A DNA stretch of 64,000 nt from Venturia oleaginea (GCA_013176395.1 JABMLP010000002.1:248001-312000); one strand, 5' to 3'; shown: positions 30,896 to 42,842, numbered from the stretch's first letter. Numbers and translations: made by a program. Notes: generated by a model from the letters alone, not told the origin.

Positions 30896-33491
30896 TCAAA
30901 CAGCAAACCCCAACCCCCTAACCTCCTCATCATCCCTCAACGCCAACCGAACCTCCTCATCCCCAACCCCCAATCTAACCCTTCTAGCACGCTCCCCCAT
31001 CCTACTCTCAACACCCACAATCCCCGCCTCCATCAAGCCCATAACGGCTGCTTCCATTCCCTGAACCCTGGCTGCCATACCCGTTCCCCTCGCTTTACCA
31101 AGGGCTTTACTAGCTGCTTTACTCCTCGCTTCAATGACATCAGCTTCGTTTCCATTTTCCTGATCTGTATTAGTGGTAGTAGCAGATGAGGACGGGGCTT
31201 CGAGAAGGAGATATTGACGCATAGGCGCAGAATCAGTCATGAGACACATATTTCTCGCTTCATCTAGGACATCGCCGACGAGGGACTCAGAGATACCCGT
31301 CCGACGAAGCAGAGCAAGCAGAGCAGCGAGGAAGACTTTCCAAGATAAGGGCAATGAGCGCAGATATTGTTGGAGGGGACTACTAGTCGCCTCAGCAATA
31401 GCAGCTTTAATCGTGGCAATAGTGACGATATGTTGTTTTTCCCCCTCCCCACTCGATCCACCTCTCTTCTTCTGCGGCGTCGTACCCAGATTTGACTTCC
31501 CAAGTGGTTCTTTTTTGCCTCGACCTGTTTTACTGGGGGTATTGGGGGCTGGTAGATCTTGATCTTCTTCTTCGGCGATGGTGGAGAGCGAAACTTCCGT
31601 TTCTGCAATCTCGACTGCTCGCCGACAGATATCAAGGGCGCGGCGGGCGTCTCCAGATACCGCTGCTACTTTTCGGGAAGCAAATTGTACTGCATCCGGA
31701 TGCACGAGTTTTCCCGGCACATTGGCGAGACGGGACTCGATGATTTGGATGAGTTGGGCGTGGGTGTATCCTTTGAATGTGATCCGATGAAGTCCCAATC
31801 GCGAGGAAATCTTGTTGGATAGAGTTCGTTCGGGTAGATCCATGGTATTGGCTACGGCGAGGACGATGAGACGCGAATGCCTCAAACCAGGCCAATTGAA
31901 GAAATTATACATCACACTTTGATTCTTCGTAACTAGTTGATCAAGTTCATCCATCAGCACAACGCAAGGAACTCTACGCGGACTCGGCGTCGAAAATTCT
32001 CGTTCAAGGAGTTCGAGGGCGTGGGAGGGGCTGACGCGATCGCCGCGTAGTGCTTCCCAGAGGAGAGAGTAAGATTGATGTGGATCGGTGACTTTCATGC
32101 CGTTGATTTCGACGAATATGAAGTCGTCCAGTTCTTCCGCCAAGACGGAGGCATTAAGTTGGGCGACAACTTCGCGGACGGTGGCGGTTTTACCTGTGCC
32201 TGGTGTGCCGGCTATGTAGATACAGGAACCTGTGCCTTCGGTGATGGCTTTCTCGAGGTGAGAGTAGACTTCTGAGAACTCTTCTTCTCGGCAGGGAAGT
32301 GTTGCTGGGACGGAGGACACATGAAGTTGATTTCTGGCTTGGGCGTATGGTGAGGCGAGAACTTGTGGAGAGAGTATCCTCGTTCCTAGTGGCGTGAACT
32401 CAAGAGCCTTCTTGATGACAATGCGTTTATGGGTTGGTGTAAGAAATTTGCGTGGCGTTAGATCCTTTCGTTTCGATGTCGGCGTCGTAGCATCAATAAA
32501 CTTCCGCTTCTTCTTCGGTGTCTTTGGTGCATCTGCATCTTCGTCGTCTTCGACCACAAAGTCTTCGTGGTCCTCCTTGGATTTGGGGCCTCGCTTTCGA
32601 GTCATCATGGTCTGTGACTTGATCAAGTCTTCGAGGTCAAAGAGATGATCATACTCAGAGTAGATTTCTTCCCAAACGAACTCTTCAGTATACGTAGCAG
32701 TCCGCGAATTGACACCTCTCCGACATATAAACACCTTCCCATAATGCGGCGAATTCCTCGGAACACTTCCTTTAGGAAACATCTCCTTGAACCTGTCAGG
32801 CGACATAACAAGCGCCTTCCCATTGATAGAAGCCAAAGGATTATCATCCCAAGCAGCACCAATATAAAGCTCATTCTACCCAAAGTCAGCAAATCCTCAG
32901 ACAAAGTCGCCTTCCCAATCAGAAGAACTCGTGAAAGCAACTCACCTCAAGAGCATCCGTCCTCCTCTTCGCCTTATTCCTAATCTCCCTCGGCGTACTA
33001 AACCACATAAAATTCGCCATTTTCTCCCCCCTCTCCCCATCCTCAAAAAAATGCGTAATAATCCCCACCCACGCCTCACTCCCATCCGCCTTCAACAACA
33101 CCGCATCCCCAAGTCTGCATTCAAACTTGCCAATACTTGCCCCAACAATCGCACTATCACTGAAAGCAGCGACAGCGGTCCGTTTCTTTGAGCCATTACG
33201 GCCACCATCTTTGGATTTGAAGGTGCTGTGGGAGTCGTAGATCCATTCCCAGGGGAGATCATCCGTGCCTAGTTCGTCGTCGGAGTCTTCCCGAGTTACG
33301 CCTCCGCCTCTGAGGTATTGACGTGCTTTTTCTATTTTGGTTGGTTTGGGTTTGCGGATGGCGACCATTTTTGTGGATGGTTGTTTGGGTTTGGAGTGGG
33401 TAATTATTTGGCGGTTGGAAATTCGGAACGCGGACGCGTCGCGCGTAAAGGAGCTAGATCGGGAAGGCACGTGGATGTCTACTGATTGCAT
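30896..33491 (-). CDS. ORC1: origin recognition complex subunit 1
   Basis: Two exons, 33491-32946 and 32875-30896 (70-nt intron with GTGAG donor and TAG acceptor), up to 841 aa. A second in-frame ATG at 33368 (MVAIRKPKPTKIEKARQYL) looks more like other fungal starts and may be the true one. A BAH domain spans about residues 85-260, a Lys-rich disordered linker follows, then an AAA+ domain. The latter has Walker A GTPGTGKT at about 405-412 and Walker B VVLMDELD at about 488-495, followed by a winged-helix C-terminus. Orc1 is the ATP-binding subunit that loads MCM helicases at replication origins, and its BAH domain contacts nucleosomes. Confidence 0.95.
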
Positions 33492-34179
33492 TCACATTTT
33501 CGCATCTTGGAATATATATCGAAACATTCATAGATTGATCGAGGAGTTGAAAGATACACCCACAGCATTCATGTCAACTTCCGCATGAAAGGGCGGACCA
33601 TTGTATATGCCTCGTACTAGTAGACTATAGTACTATGCTAAAGGTCTCGCAGAACTTCCACAAACACCACATCGAAATCCAAGCAGTATCTCATTAGCAA
33701 CACATAATCCCAACCCAAAGGGACACGTCAAAAGATTCCGACAAGCTTTCTCTTGGATAATGCCAGGAACTAATCGCGATAGGTAGTCGGTTAAAGGATT
33801 ATTTTTGAATTTGATGTTTTAAAAGGACGTTTATATCTCTTACGATTTTGTTGTACCGGTAGGTCGGTATGCTATCACTCACCATTCCCCTAAAAGCTGG
33901 CTTCCTTTTCGTAGATCCACCAAGTGGCACGAAGTCACAACTCCTGATGCTGTACCAGTACATTCAATATCTAGATGTATGGTTGATGATCATTTCTCGA
34001 AAGGTCGTTGCCAATCTGCGTCGAAGCGTGTATGTTGATCTTTCAATATGGCTATATGGTGGTACGAGCCCAACTCTGCTCTTCATGCATATCCCACGCG
34101 TTTCTGTTCCCCTGTCCCAGAGATTAGTGCCCACGACGGCGCTCTTGTATCCCTATCGTACACCTCCTAGCCACAAACC
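33492..34179. other. intergenic between ORC1 and PRP46
   Basis: About 690 bp without a convincing ORF. It should contain the ORC1 promoter (minus strand) and the PRP46 3' end. Confidence 0.4.
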
Positions 34180-35745
34180 CTAGAACTTCTCTCGTCCTAT
34201 GGTCGGCTTCCACTCCAACGGATGACTCTCCTCCGTGGCATTCTCATCCGGCTTCCAAATCTTGATAGTCTTGTCCGCCTCTCCACAGATCAACCGCAAG
34301 CCAGTCTTGTCAAATGTAGAGCTCATCAGTCCAGCCTCGGCATCCAGCGAACCCGGCTGCGCGAGACTGTCCTGGCTTTGGAAACGGTGTCCCGTCTTCC
34401 AATCCCAGAAACTGACTGATCCGTTGTCGCCTCCAGAAAAGAGCACATTGTCCTCATTCACAGCCAAGGTATTGATTATGGAGTTGTGACCTGAGAAATT
34501 CTGCATAAATGCTCCTTCGGGAAGTTTCCATTGTTTGATGGAGCCAGTGCTGCCGCTGGCGAAGGTGAATTCTGTGGGGTGGGTTGTCAACGCGCGAACA
34601 CCCTTTTTGTGATGCGTGAGGACGCCCATGGTTTTTCCTGCTGCCAGATCCCACATTCGTACTGTCGCATCTAGAGACGCCGAAATGACTTGTGGATCAG
34701 CTTCTTGACATTTGACGTCAGAAACTGTGCCTTTGTGACCGGAGAGGACGTGTACATTGCTTCGCGACCGGATATCCCAGACTCTTGCTACACCATCGCG
34801 ACCACCTGTGACAAGAACATCCAATGTTGGATGCAGAGCCAAAGTGTACACACCACTCAAATGTCCATGGTAATGCCTGATGACCTTGTTCGTCTCCAGA
34901 TCCCAGCACTTCACCATCTTGTCCTCTCCACATGAGAAGAGATATGGATGCCGTGGAGAAACAGCCAATCCTCGTACTGTCGAAATGTGTCCAGTGAGCG
35001 TAACTTTCAGATTGCCTGATGCTAGATCCCAAACCTTGATCGTCCTGTCTCCTGCTCCAGAAGCGAACCACCTGTTATCAGGCTCGACCGCCAAAGCCCG
35101 CACCCATCCCAAGTGTCCAGAAATAACGCGCATCAACTTCCAAGGCGCATGCCAATCCGGTCTCGGTTGTCGGTATGTCTCCTTCCGTATCAAGCTCATA
35201 TTCTGTGGCAGATCTCTACTAGGCGTTGGACCAAAAGCATTCGGCGGAGCGGGTCCCTTCCCGCGTACTGTAAGCGCATTCGACGCAGCAGCTTGTTTTC
35301 CTGAATCTCCTCGTACGGCGATGCCTTCTATCATCTTCGCTACTTTGGGATTCGACGCGCGATCCGCCTCGGCAGCCATTTTCGTCTTCTTTGCGCGCTT
35401 TGCAATTGCTGTCGCGGCAGCATCTTGGAGCCTGGCTTCCAGGTAGGGTGGTAATTGCTTTACATCTTGGTATTCGTTATGTATTCGTGAGGCGAGATTT
35501 GCTTGGTCTGCTGCCTGTTGGGGAGGTAGGACGAATGGTGCGACGGAGTAGGGTATCGGAGGATTGGTTTCTAGAGAAGTTGGAGAAGCAAAGTCTTCTG
35601 CGAAAAGCTCCCTGGTGCGCTTCGCGGAGCCTCGAAGGAGTCTCTGTAGTGGATTGTCAGTATCGCGCTTTCTGTTCAAGGTAGATCGATCGCTTACGCG
35701 AAGACCAGCTCCTGAGGAGTCTTGAGATGTGGCAATGTCAGTCAT
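34180..35745 (-). CDS. PRP46: spliceosomal WD40 protein Prp46/PLRG1
   Basis: The ATG at 35745 ([12 protein letters not shown]) is preferred to the upstream ATG at 35895, which lies in inserted repeat DNA. A 54-nt in-frame segment, 35697-35644, has a GTAAGC donor, a TACTGAC branch site and a CAG acceptor, so it is probably an intron. Spliced length is 503 aa, unspliced 521. The N-terminal part is disordered and helical. [15 protein letters not shown] precedes the propeller. Seven WD40 repeats follow from [12 protein letters not shown] onward ([40 protein letters not shown] and so on). Prp46 belongs to the Prp19-associated NTC complex that activates the spliceosome. An insertion element ends about 120 bp upstream. 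Confidence 0.95.
   Translation of the reverse strand: MTDIATSQDSSGAGLRVSDRSTLNRKRDTDNPLQRLLRGSAKRTRELFAEDFASPTSLETNPPIPYSVAPFVLPPQQAADQANLASRIHNEYQDVKQLPPYLEARLQDAAATAIAKRAKKTKMAAEADRASNPKVAKMIEGIAVRGDSGKQAAASNALTVRGKGPAPPNAFGPTPSRDLPQNMSLIRKETYRQPRPDWHAPWKLMRVISGHLGWVRALAVEPDNRWFASGAGDRTIKVWDLASGNLKVTLTGHISTVRGLAVSPRHPYLFSCGEDKMVKCWDLETNKVIRHYHGHLSGVYTLALHPTLDVLVTGGRDGVARVWDIRSRSNVHVLSGHKGTVSDVKCQEADPQVISASLDATVRMWDLAAGKTMGVLTHHKKGVRALTTHPTEFTFASGSTGSIKQWKLPEGAFMQNFSGHNSIINTLAVNEDNVLFSGGDNGSVSFWDWKTGHRFQSQDSLAQPGSLDAEAGLMSSTFDKTGLRLICGEADKTIKIWKPDENATEESHPLEWKPTIGREKF
35644..35697 (-). other. PRP46: in-frame 54-nt intron of PRP46
   Basis: GTAAGC...TACTGAC...CTACAG. Its length is a multiple of three and it has no stop, so retention would add 18 residues rather than truncate the protein. 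The branch site is canonical and lies about 13 nt from the acceptor. Confidence 0.7.
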
Positions 35746-35865
35746 TATGGCGGTGGTTGTTCTGATATAAATCTTGGGATCTTCGATTGGATGCGCCAGA
35801 ACAGATGCACGTGATTTGGTTTCCGAACGACTTGTATATTTATTGCATGACTGGGGAACACACTG

Positions 35866-37470
35866 GAAAAAACAGCACACACAGCGAGAACTCAATTTTT
35901 GGAATTTACAGAAGTATCATCTAAAGATCATCAAAACACCTCTGCCAGTGGCCGCTCCGGCCTCTAGAGGCCATCGCGCGTCCCTCAGCGTCGATGAGAT
36001 ATCTCTAGAGTCGCCGTCGCGGCCACGGCAGAGCAAGCAGACGAATACATGAGCAAGCTACACGAACGATGCGTCCACCAAAGACAACAGCAACCATCTA
36101 GTCACTATCTCCCGGCTAGTCCATCACCCCAGATGACACTGCAACGCTCCGAGTCGACGAGTCACTGCTAGAACGGCAATACCTTCAACACAACTCAAAC
36201 ACCAGACGCCCGGTGCGCAACAATAGGCACCACACACCACTGCAACGACTAGACAACCTCTCCCAACGTCTTGGCAAACCGTCCTGCTACAAGCTGTTGC
36301 CCAGAGCCTTGAGCCTCTCCCCAAACTGTTGCCTCCCAGTTATGGCATTGGCAAGAGTAGGTGCGCGACACAGTAAGTAGTAAGGACGCATAGAAGGAGC
36401 CTATTGGCGGCAAATCCCCTCCCTGTAAGCTAGCAGACGTAGCCTTGAGCCTCTCCCCAGACTGTTGCGTCCCAGTTATGGCATTGGCAAGAGTAGGTGC
36501 GCGATATAGCAAGCAGGGAGAGCGACTAGCAGCAGATAGGCTCCGACTATAAGACGACAGGTCTACAACACAATCGGTGCGACACGATACGGCAGCTGCT
36601 AGAGAACCTCATCTACTATCGTCTCCGCAAACCGTCCTGCTGCAAGCTGATGTCCAGAGCCTTGAGCCTCTCCCCAAACTGTTGCCTCCCAGTTATGGCA
36701 TTGGCAAGAGTAGGTGCGCAACACAGTAAGCAGTAAGGACGTATAGAAGGAGCTTATTGGCGGCAAATCCCCTCCCTACAAGCCAGCAGACGTAGCCTTG
36801 AGCCTCTCCCCAGACTGTTGCGTCCCAGTTATGGCATTGGCAAGAGTAGGAGCGCGATATAGCAAGTAGGGAGAGCGACTAGCAGCAGATAGGCTCCGAC
36901 TATAAGACGGCAGGTCTATAGCACGATCGGCGCCATACAATACGGCAGCTACCAGACAGCCTCGTCCACGGGCATACCCGGAGTATCACACCCAAGCAGC
37001 GAAATCACGACTACGATGGTTACTATTGTCTCCAGCATCACACAACCAAATACACCGCCGCATAGGAATCTGGTGCAAGGCAACTTTCACAAGCAGAAAC
37101 ATACTTAGGGAACCCATTGGCCTTGAGGGATAAGGCGAAACAGATAGACAAAGCTGAGCATTAGAGGGAGACTGTAGGTAGAAGGATAGCGAAACACGAG
37201 GCATTGCCTCTTGAGTCTACATAGCACAGATATACTAGCAGAATAACCAGTATCTACAAGAGCCAGCGGGCATTTGGAGATACTGGTTAAGGGAAAAGAG
37301 GGAGGACGGAGGGGACAGCTGGTCTTGTTTCAGTGAACGGGGCGAAGTGGGGCGCGGTGGATTATATAATCTATCACGTGTCGGCTGTCTGATGAAGTCC
37401 TCCTAACCGGACATAGCTGCGTGATTAAGCGGCTGCAACCGAGTAGGATAAAATCAATCAATCAATCAAT
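35866..37470 (+). mobile_element. retroposon-like insertion with target duplication and (AATC)n tail
   Basis: TGGGGAACACACTG is found at 35852-35865 and again at 37470-37483. The inner side of the right copy is preceded by AAAATCAATCAATCAATCAA. A 13-14-bp duplication plus a simple 3' tail is the signature of target-primed insertion by a LINE or a LINE-mobilised SINE, with the 3' end to the right. The 1.6-kb body has no long ORF and contains an internal duplication. I do not recognise a family and see no clear Pol III A/B boxes. The insertion lies in the 5' region of PRP46. Confidence 0.65.
36250..36955 (+). repeat. two ~353-bp tandem units with nested sub-repeats
   Basis: CCAGAGCCTTGAGCCTCTCC occurs at 36301 and 36654 (353 bp apart). 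Inside each unit a second, slightly diverged copy of CCTTGAGCCTCTCCCCA and the following GGCATTGGCAAGAGTAGG recurs about 136 bp downstream. The core motif is thus present four times. The whole array lies within the retroposon-like insertion. Confidence 0.8.
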
Positions 37471-37483
37471 GGGGAACACACTG

Positions 37484-37912
37484 ATCTAACGAGCCTTCAT
37501 TTCTTGGGATATCCTTCAAGCAAAGCTGATGGTCGAAGAGCTTCCACCTGGCCAACGGAAGGTTCAAGGTTTCGCACTCATCAACCACAATCATTCCGTC
37601 TCACAATACCGAACACCGTATACAGAGTGCCTTCAAGCTTGCGTAGAACTGCCATTACGCTTTTGGGCAGTCCATGCGAGGACCAGGTCCGCTTCCCAAT
37701 GCCTCTCGTCTCATTGGTGATTCGGAGTCCTCATGCATCCTGCCGTAACCAACAATCTCGTAGCGTGGTGAAGCTGCTATCTGATCGGGAGGGCAATTGG
37801 AAAGACGTACTGTGAGATTTTGAGTCACAAAGTTTTCAGTCATCAAAGCGTTGCTATAAGAGCAGCTTCGTACCATAGACGTAGCAGGATCAACTCATCA
37901 ACCCACAGCAAC
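37484..37912. other. intergenic upstream of the PNPOx-like gene
   Basis: This is the original upstream flank of PRP46 before the insertion, and it also holds the promoter of the plus-strand gene starting at 37913. No gene is recognised. Confidence 0.4.
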
Positions 37913-38806
37913 ATGTCGGAGGGTTATGAACAGCATCCACGAGCAACAGTCAAAAGGCTTCCAACTCGAGGTGAGAATCGATTGATTCCTTTTACATAGC
38001 TTTTACAAAGTTTGTCAGCTTATTGGATAAAAGGAAAGTATGACTACGGAACCATTCACCAGATCATCGATGACACTCCGGTTTTGCATGTCTCGTTCCC
38101 ACCACAAGGAGAAGATCCATTTCCATTCATCTTGCCAATGCTAGGCTGCACCGGTGACTTCGAATCATCACAGAAGCCAAAGGAAACCGCAGGTAGTGCT
38201 CCCGGTACATTCCCAGAAGATGAGGCGCCAGAGGATCTTTCATCAGGCCCACGGGCGATCTACCTACATGGCTCATCGACCGCTCGAATGTTCAAGCTCC
38301 TAGCTGATGCTCGGATTCCGGTCTGCATCGCTGCGACTACTATGCAAGGCGTCGTTTTGTCTTTGACACCATTCCATAATTCATGCAACTACGCCTCGGC
38401 TGTCGTCCACGGACATGCTAGTATCGTCATTTCGGAAGAAGAAAGACTATATGCACTCACTCGGATCACGGATGACCTGGTTCCACACCGTTGGGACAAC
38501 AGTCGCAATCCACCCACCAAAGCAGAGATGACAAGCACTTCGGTCTTGAAGGTTGATATCGTGAGCGCAAGTGCGAAGGTTAGGGTTGGTGGGCCAAGTG
38601 ACGACCGACATGATTTGAAGGATCCGAAGGTGGTCGGAAAGATCTGGACAGGGGTAGTACCAACCTGGACGCAGTATGGAGAGCCTGTAGCAAGTTCGTA
38701 CAACGAAGTACAAGAAGTGCCTGGCTATATCCAAAATTGGATCAAGGGAGAGAACGAGAAGGGAAAGAATGGTGCGGCATTGGCGATTGCTCAAGCCAAG
38801 AAGTAG
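37913..38806 (+). CDS. PNPOx-like flavin-nucleotide-binding protein
   Basis: Two exons, 37913-37970 and 38019-38806 (48-nt intron), 281 aa. The splice joins MSEGYEQHPRATVKRLPTR to AYWIKGKYDYGTIHQIIDD, matching the usual fungal N-terminus of this family (xHPRxxVKRxxxR...YDxxTIHxIID). The following residues form the FMN-binding split barrel of pyridoxamine-phosphate-oxidase-related proteins (PFILPMLGC...RAIYLHGSSTARM...VCIAATTMQGVVLS). A C-terminal part carries RVGGPSDD, KIWTGVVPTW and a Lys-rich end. Cofactor FMN/FAD binding is expected. The substrate is unknown for most fungal members. It is not the biosynthetic PdxH. Confidence 0.85.
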
Positions 38807-38834
38807 AGAGTCCTGATATACGAGGAACAAGGAG

Positions 38835-38978
38835 ATGAGAAGCATTTGTTGCTTGGGAGCGTCAGCATTATATCTGCTTCTCGTGACCACTCTTGGTAGC
38901 ATGGCATTCTCGGACAGCTTCATGCAATACGAGAAGGTGCTGGAAGATCCGCCATACGCGTATTCTTGTTCCGGCTAG
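38835..38978 (+). CDS. 47-codon ORF with signal peptide, possible 5' exon of the ferric reductase
   Basis: The ORF begins MRSICCLGASALYLLLVTTLGSMA, a good cleavable signal peptide, and continues FSDSFMQYEKVLEDPPYAYSC before a TAG. In the +2 frame right after it, PASLVFRNQ runs to a GTACGT donor at about 38997. Ferric reductases often begin with a signal peptide and a Y-A-C-R-x-S motif, so this may be the 5' exon of the downstream gene carrying a one-base frame defect. It could equally be a chance ORF in the 3' region of the previous gene. Confidence 0.35.
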   Translation: MRSICCLGASALYLLLVTTLGSMAFSDSFMQYEKVLEDPPYAYSCSG

Positions 38979-39455
38979 TCTCGTCTTTCGTAATCAGGTA
39001 CGTGCATTCAACTCCAACGGTCTGCGAAAGGGGCCGATAGCCAATCGCCGATCTCATCTCCTCACACGAACGCCTCAAAAGCTCCGAGTCCGAGACATTA
39101 AGACAAGTCTCGATAACTATGCTGTGGCCTGAAGCCGACTTCGATCATCTCTCTTTAGGCCTTCATCTTTCCCCTGGAAGCCTTGACAGCTGCAAGGCTG
39201 ACACCCTATCGATTGGCGATCCAGCCTTGGCACCTCCGGATAAGTGTTTCTAATCTGGGTCACCATCTGGGCTGAGCATCAGAATCTCCCTCTCGAACCG
39301 GCAATCATGACACCGACATCCGAGCATGGTCTTCTTGCTTCTTCATCAACTTCCTCAGCCCTGGTGTTTTGCCCAACTCACTCGTTCATCAATCACGTCT
39401 GCCCCTTTGCCCCTGTCGTAAGCCGTAAAATTGCTATTGCTTATTTTCTATATTC

Positions 39456-42095
39456 ATGCTAGTCAAGCTACTTATTGTCCATGACAAACAAGCTACTATC
39501 TGCCGTTCGCTGTTTTTTACAAGCTTCTTACTCTCTCGACATCCATCTCTCGGAACCCCCCCAATTCCTATCACTCGTCACAATCAAGTCTTTTTGCACA
39601 AACAAGGTGTGGATACATCAAGCATTCCGTGGGATATGATGGGCTATGGAGTGAGTGGAATCACTGGTGATGGACCTGACAATTCTTTCTGGGACTTGCC
39701 TCTGTCGGATTCAAGATGTATGAATGCCTCCTGTGAAGCTTTCATCATTGGCTACAACAGATCGCAAGCACGATATCCAAACAGCGAGTTTCTTCACTAT
39801 GGTCTTTGGACCGTCTACTTCTGGGGCGCTATCATCCTGCTCTTCTCATACCTTCACTTGCGACATCGCCTGGCCGACCTCAACAAGAACAAGAGAGTGT
39901 TGGAAAGATTACAGGCTCTTTGGAGATCGTTCACCTATCGACGGCTGACTGGGAAGATGGGGGAGCAAGTAGATATTTCATATGGATTGATCTGTCTGCT
40001 TGCATTGGCAACTGCTTTTCTTTGCGTCATGCCTTTCTACCAGGGCTTCTACCTTCGTGAAGAGTTTCGGTTCGGGTCACCACCTCTTTCGGTTCGATGC
40101 GCTATTTTGATGTCTGCTCTGACTCCGCCACTAATGATGCTAGCCGGGAAAATGAACGTCCTCACCTTGTTGACTGGAATCTCTTACGCCAAGCTCAATA
40201 TCTGGCACCGTTTCGTTGGATATGCTATATTTTGTCTCTCGATTGTCCACACGGTATGGAACTCATCGCATGCCCCAGAAACCCAAACTGACTTTGATAT
40301 AGGTTCCTCATTTGATAGCTCCCATCAAGGAAGGTGGACTTGCTGAGCTTACCTACCTTTATCAGATACGACGACGCGAGGTACGACTCTGCAAATTTGA
40401 TATCATAGACCAAGCGCTAAAGAACGTCTAGTTTTCCGGCACATTCCTATTTGCTGATTTCGTCTGTCTCGTGTTCTTTTCGTTGCCATACTTCAGAAAC
40501 ATGGCCTACGAGGTCTTCAAGCATGGACACATCGCTCTGGCCCTCGGATGGTTTGGTCTGATGTTTTGGCACATCAGAAACGAACTGGTAGCAGTAAGTG
40601 TCGATGTCAGGGAATCTAAAGAGAGCCATGCTTATTCTACGATAGCCCGAATTCTTCTATTCAGCCTTCGGGGTCTGGGCATGTTCTGTGCTTGCACGAA
40701 TAATTTACCGCAATCGGTTCCTACACCCTTTCACTAACGTAACTGCGGGATATCCTACGACGCTAGAACATCTTCCAGGCAACATGACAAGAGTCGCAGT
40801 GCAGGTCCCGGCCAAGATGAGGTGGAAGCCAGGCCAGCACTGTTACATTGCTATACCAGGAATCTCCTCGATAGGAAACCATCCATTCACAGTAGCTTCT
40901 ATCCCAAATCGGAAAAGCTCCCAAGACATCAACGAGGTGGTCTTGCTGATAAGAGAGTGCGGTGGCTTCACCAAAATGCTTGGTGCTCACAGCAAAATCA
41001 TGTCCGAGGGAATGCTTACCGAGATACCTACCACGCCCACAACCCCAGGTATGACTCCCAGCAGACTCAACAGGGGTGACTCGGCGGTCAGCTTTGCACT
41101 CCCTGCCGACGCAACACCAAGCAATAATCTACTTAGCCCAAACAGAGAGATGCGGCCAATTTTCAGCAGTAGTTCCTCGGGCGGCAGCTTTATCGAAGAA
41201 CGAGAGCGAAGAGTCTCGAACAATGCAGATGGCCTCGTCACAGCTCCTCCGAGCATAAACGGCCCAGACCACGATTCTTTCGCACCTTTGTCCCTCACCG
41301 CGCGCGGCTCAGTGGCAAGCTATCGCAAATCTTCCGCGTCCCCATCCTTCTCCTCCATCAAAGCAGACGTTGAGGCACAGCAGGCACGGGTCACAACATG
41401 GGTGGATGGCCCATTCGGAGAGTACACCCGACCGATACATAGACATTACGAAGGTTTCGTCACGATTGCTGGTGGTTCTGGCCTAACAGCCTCTCTCCCA
41501 TGGATTTGTTACCTCACCGAGAAGATGAACAAAGCTGCCAAAGCAGACGACTATGACTGCGCTATGCGGAGAGTTACATTCATTTGGTCCATTCGAAAGG
41601 TGGAGTGGATCACCTGGGCCAGGAGAGAATTGATTCGGTCACTGCGAGCAGCGGCGCAGAGTGAGGGGATGTTTCGAGCACTCATTTATGTGACAAGCAA
41701 GGATGCTGATGAGAACATTGCGAAAGCGATGCAATTGGATTTGATGATTGCGGCGGGCTTGAGCGAAGGAATCGACAAGAGTACTCTTGAGATCAGGCAT
41801 GGGAGGCCGAAGATGAATGAGGTCTTGGCTGATGTGTTGGATCCGAAGCGGAATATGGTTCGAGGTTTGTACACTCACTTCGAACAAGTCATTTTGAGAT
41901 CATCGCTAACTTGAGTCGGCAGTTTGTGGACCCAATGCTCTGAAATCTGGTGTCTCGAATACGGTCGCTGATATGCAGAAATTGGTTTTGGAGAAGAAGG
42001 TTGAGAGTATCTCGCTCGATGGAGAGACTTTTGGTATGTTTTTCTTTTCTTTTCCCCCCATAAGATTGTCACTGACTCTGGCAACAGGATGGTAA
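39456..42095 (+). CDS. ferric reductase-type transmembrane oxidoreductase
   Basis: Exons: up to 40253, 40303-40380, 40432-40593, 40646-41864, 41923-42033 and 42088-42095 (introns 49-58 nt). With the ATG at 39456 this gives 791 aa, but the true 5' end is uncertain and may lie further upstream. The transmembrane core carries the bis-heme histidines (IWH-x13-VH in exon 1, KHGH...FWH in exon 3). An FAD-binding part has HPFTVAS. A long Ser-rich insertion (about residues 440-520) follows, then the NAD(P)H domain with GGSGLTASLPW, and the end is ETFGW. The family reduces extracellular Fe3+ or Cu2+ for uptake, moving electrons from NADPH via FAD and heme. The large insert between the FAD and NADPH parts is common in filamentous fungi. 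Confidence 0.88.
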
Positions 42096-42556
42096 CGCGG
42101 CCATTGACCCATTTCTTTGAGTGCATCTGTTGTATACCCACAAGACCGAATTACATGCTTCAATTAGACTACATAAATCTGTGCTATCTAATCTTAATGA
42201 AATACTAAATAAGACGAAAGTAAAACCTCGAAAAACAACAGTCGGCCAATCAATTCATCGCCCTTCCCCAGTTTAGTCCTGTGGTTTTGGCTTGCGTGAA
42301 GAATTCTCGAAACCAATATCGATCAGTCCTAGCAATCTCCAGATCGCTTTACCCATTTCACGATCAAAATTATTTTCAGAGCCACCAATCGAACGCGTCT
42401 TGCATGTAAACAACACGACTCATCCCACAATTCCATCTCCAACCAATTTGCCCTACAACAACCTCAACAAGCACACATCTTGCATTCTCTATGCCGCTCG
42501 CTCATCAAATATTAAACTGTCAAAACCTTCACATACAAACACTACAAAAAGCAAAC
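42096..42556. other. intergenic / 3' and 5' UTR
   Basis: No ORF with family resemblance. The last 100 bp are A/C-rich, as is common in fungal 5' leaders before the small gene at 42557. Confidence 0.35.
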
Positions 42557-42842
42557 ATGCCTCTTACCGCTACTGGCAACGCCTTCAACTCAACACCTCC
42601 CTCGTCCTCGCCATCGTGCAACGGGCCGATCTTCTGCCGGGCTGGATAAGGGTATAGCTAGTAACCATGGAACGTACTACTACCATCAAGCAAGCGACAT
42701 CACACAACGAGAGTATCCGAAGGATTTTCCGCCTTCGCCTTCGCCTCAGGCAACGTCAGCACCCGCAATATCGCCACAAGACAAAAAATCAAACACCAGC
42801 GACTCAACGGAAAAGGGACAAGTAACAGAAGAAGATGCATGA
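42557..42842 (+). CDS. small conserved-looking protein (~94 codons) with a one-base frame offset
   Basis: From the ATG at 42557 the frame reads MPLTATGNAFNSTPPSSSPS and stops at 42644. Shifted by one base, an open frame continues GRSSAGLDKGIASNHGTYYYH and then a Pro/Ser-rich acidic tail ending at 42842 (EEDA). The two parts would join if one G of the GGG at 42623-42625 were absent. Alternatively a 46-nt intron (42616-42661, GTGCAA...CTAG) would join PPSSSPS to NHGTYYYH. I do not know a function. Composition and codon use look like a real small gene. Confidence 0.45.

Noticed and set aside
30577..31064. Pro/Thr/Asn-rich plus-strand ORFs next to ORC1
   Set aside because: Low-complexity C-rich sequence partly antisense to the ORC1 C-terminus, with no conserved features.
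37385..37430. CTGATGA followed by a GTCC/GGAC stem near the 3' end of the retroposon-like insertion, suggesting a hammerhead ribozyme
   Set aside because: The GAAA core segment that must follow stem II is absent (the sequence there is ATAG), and no cleavage-site stem pairing is apparent.
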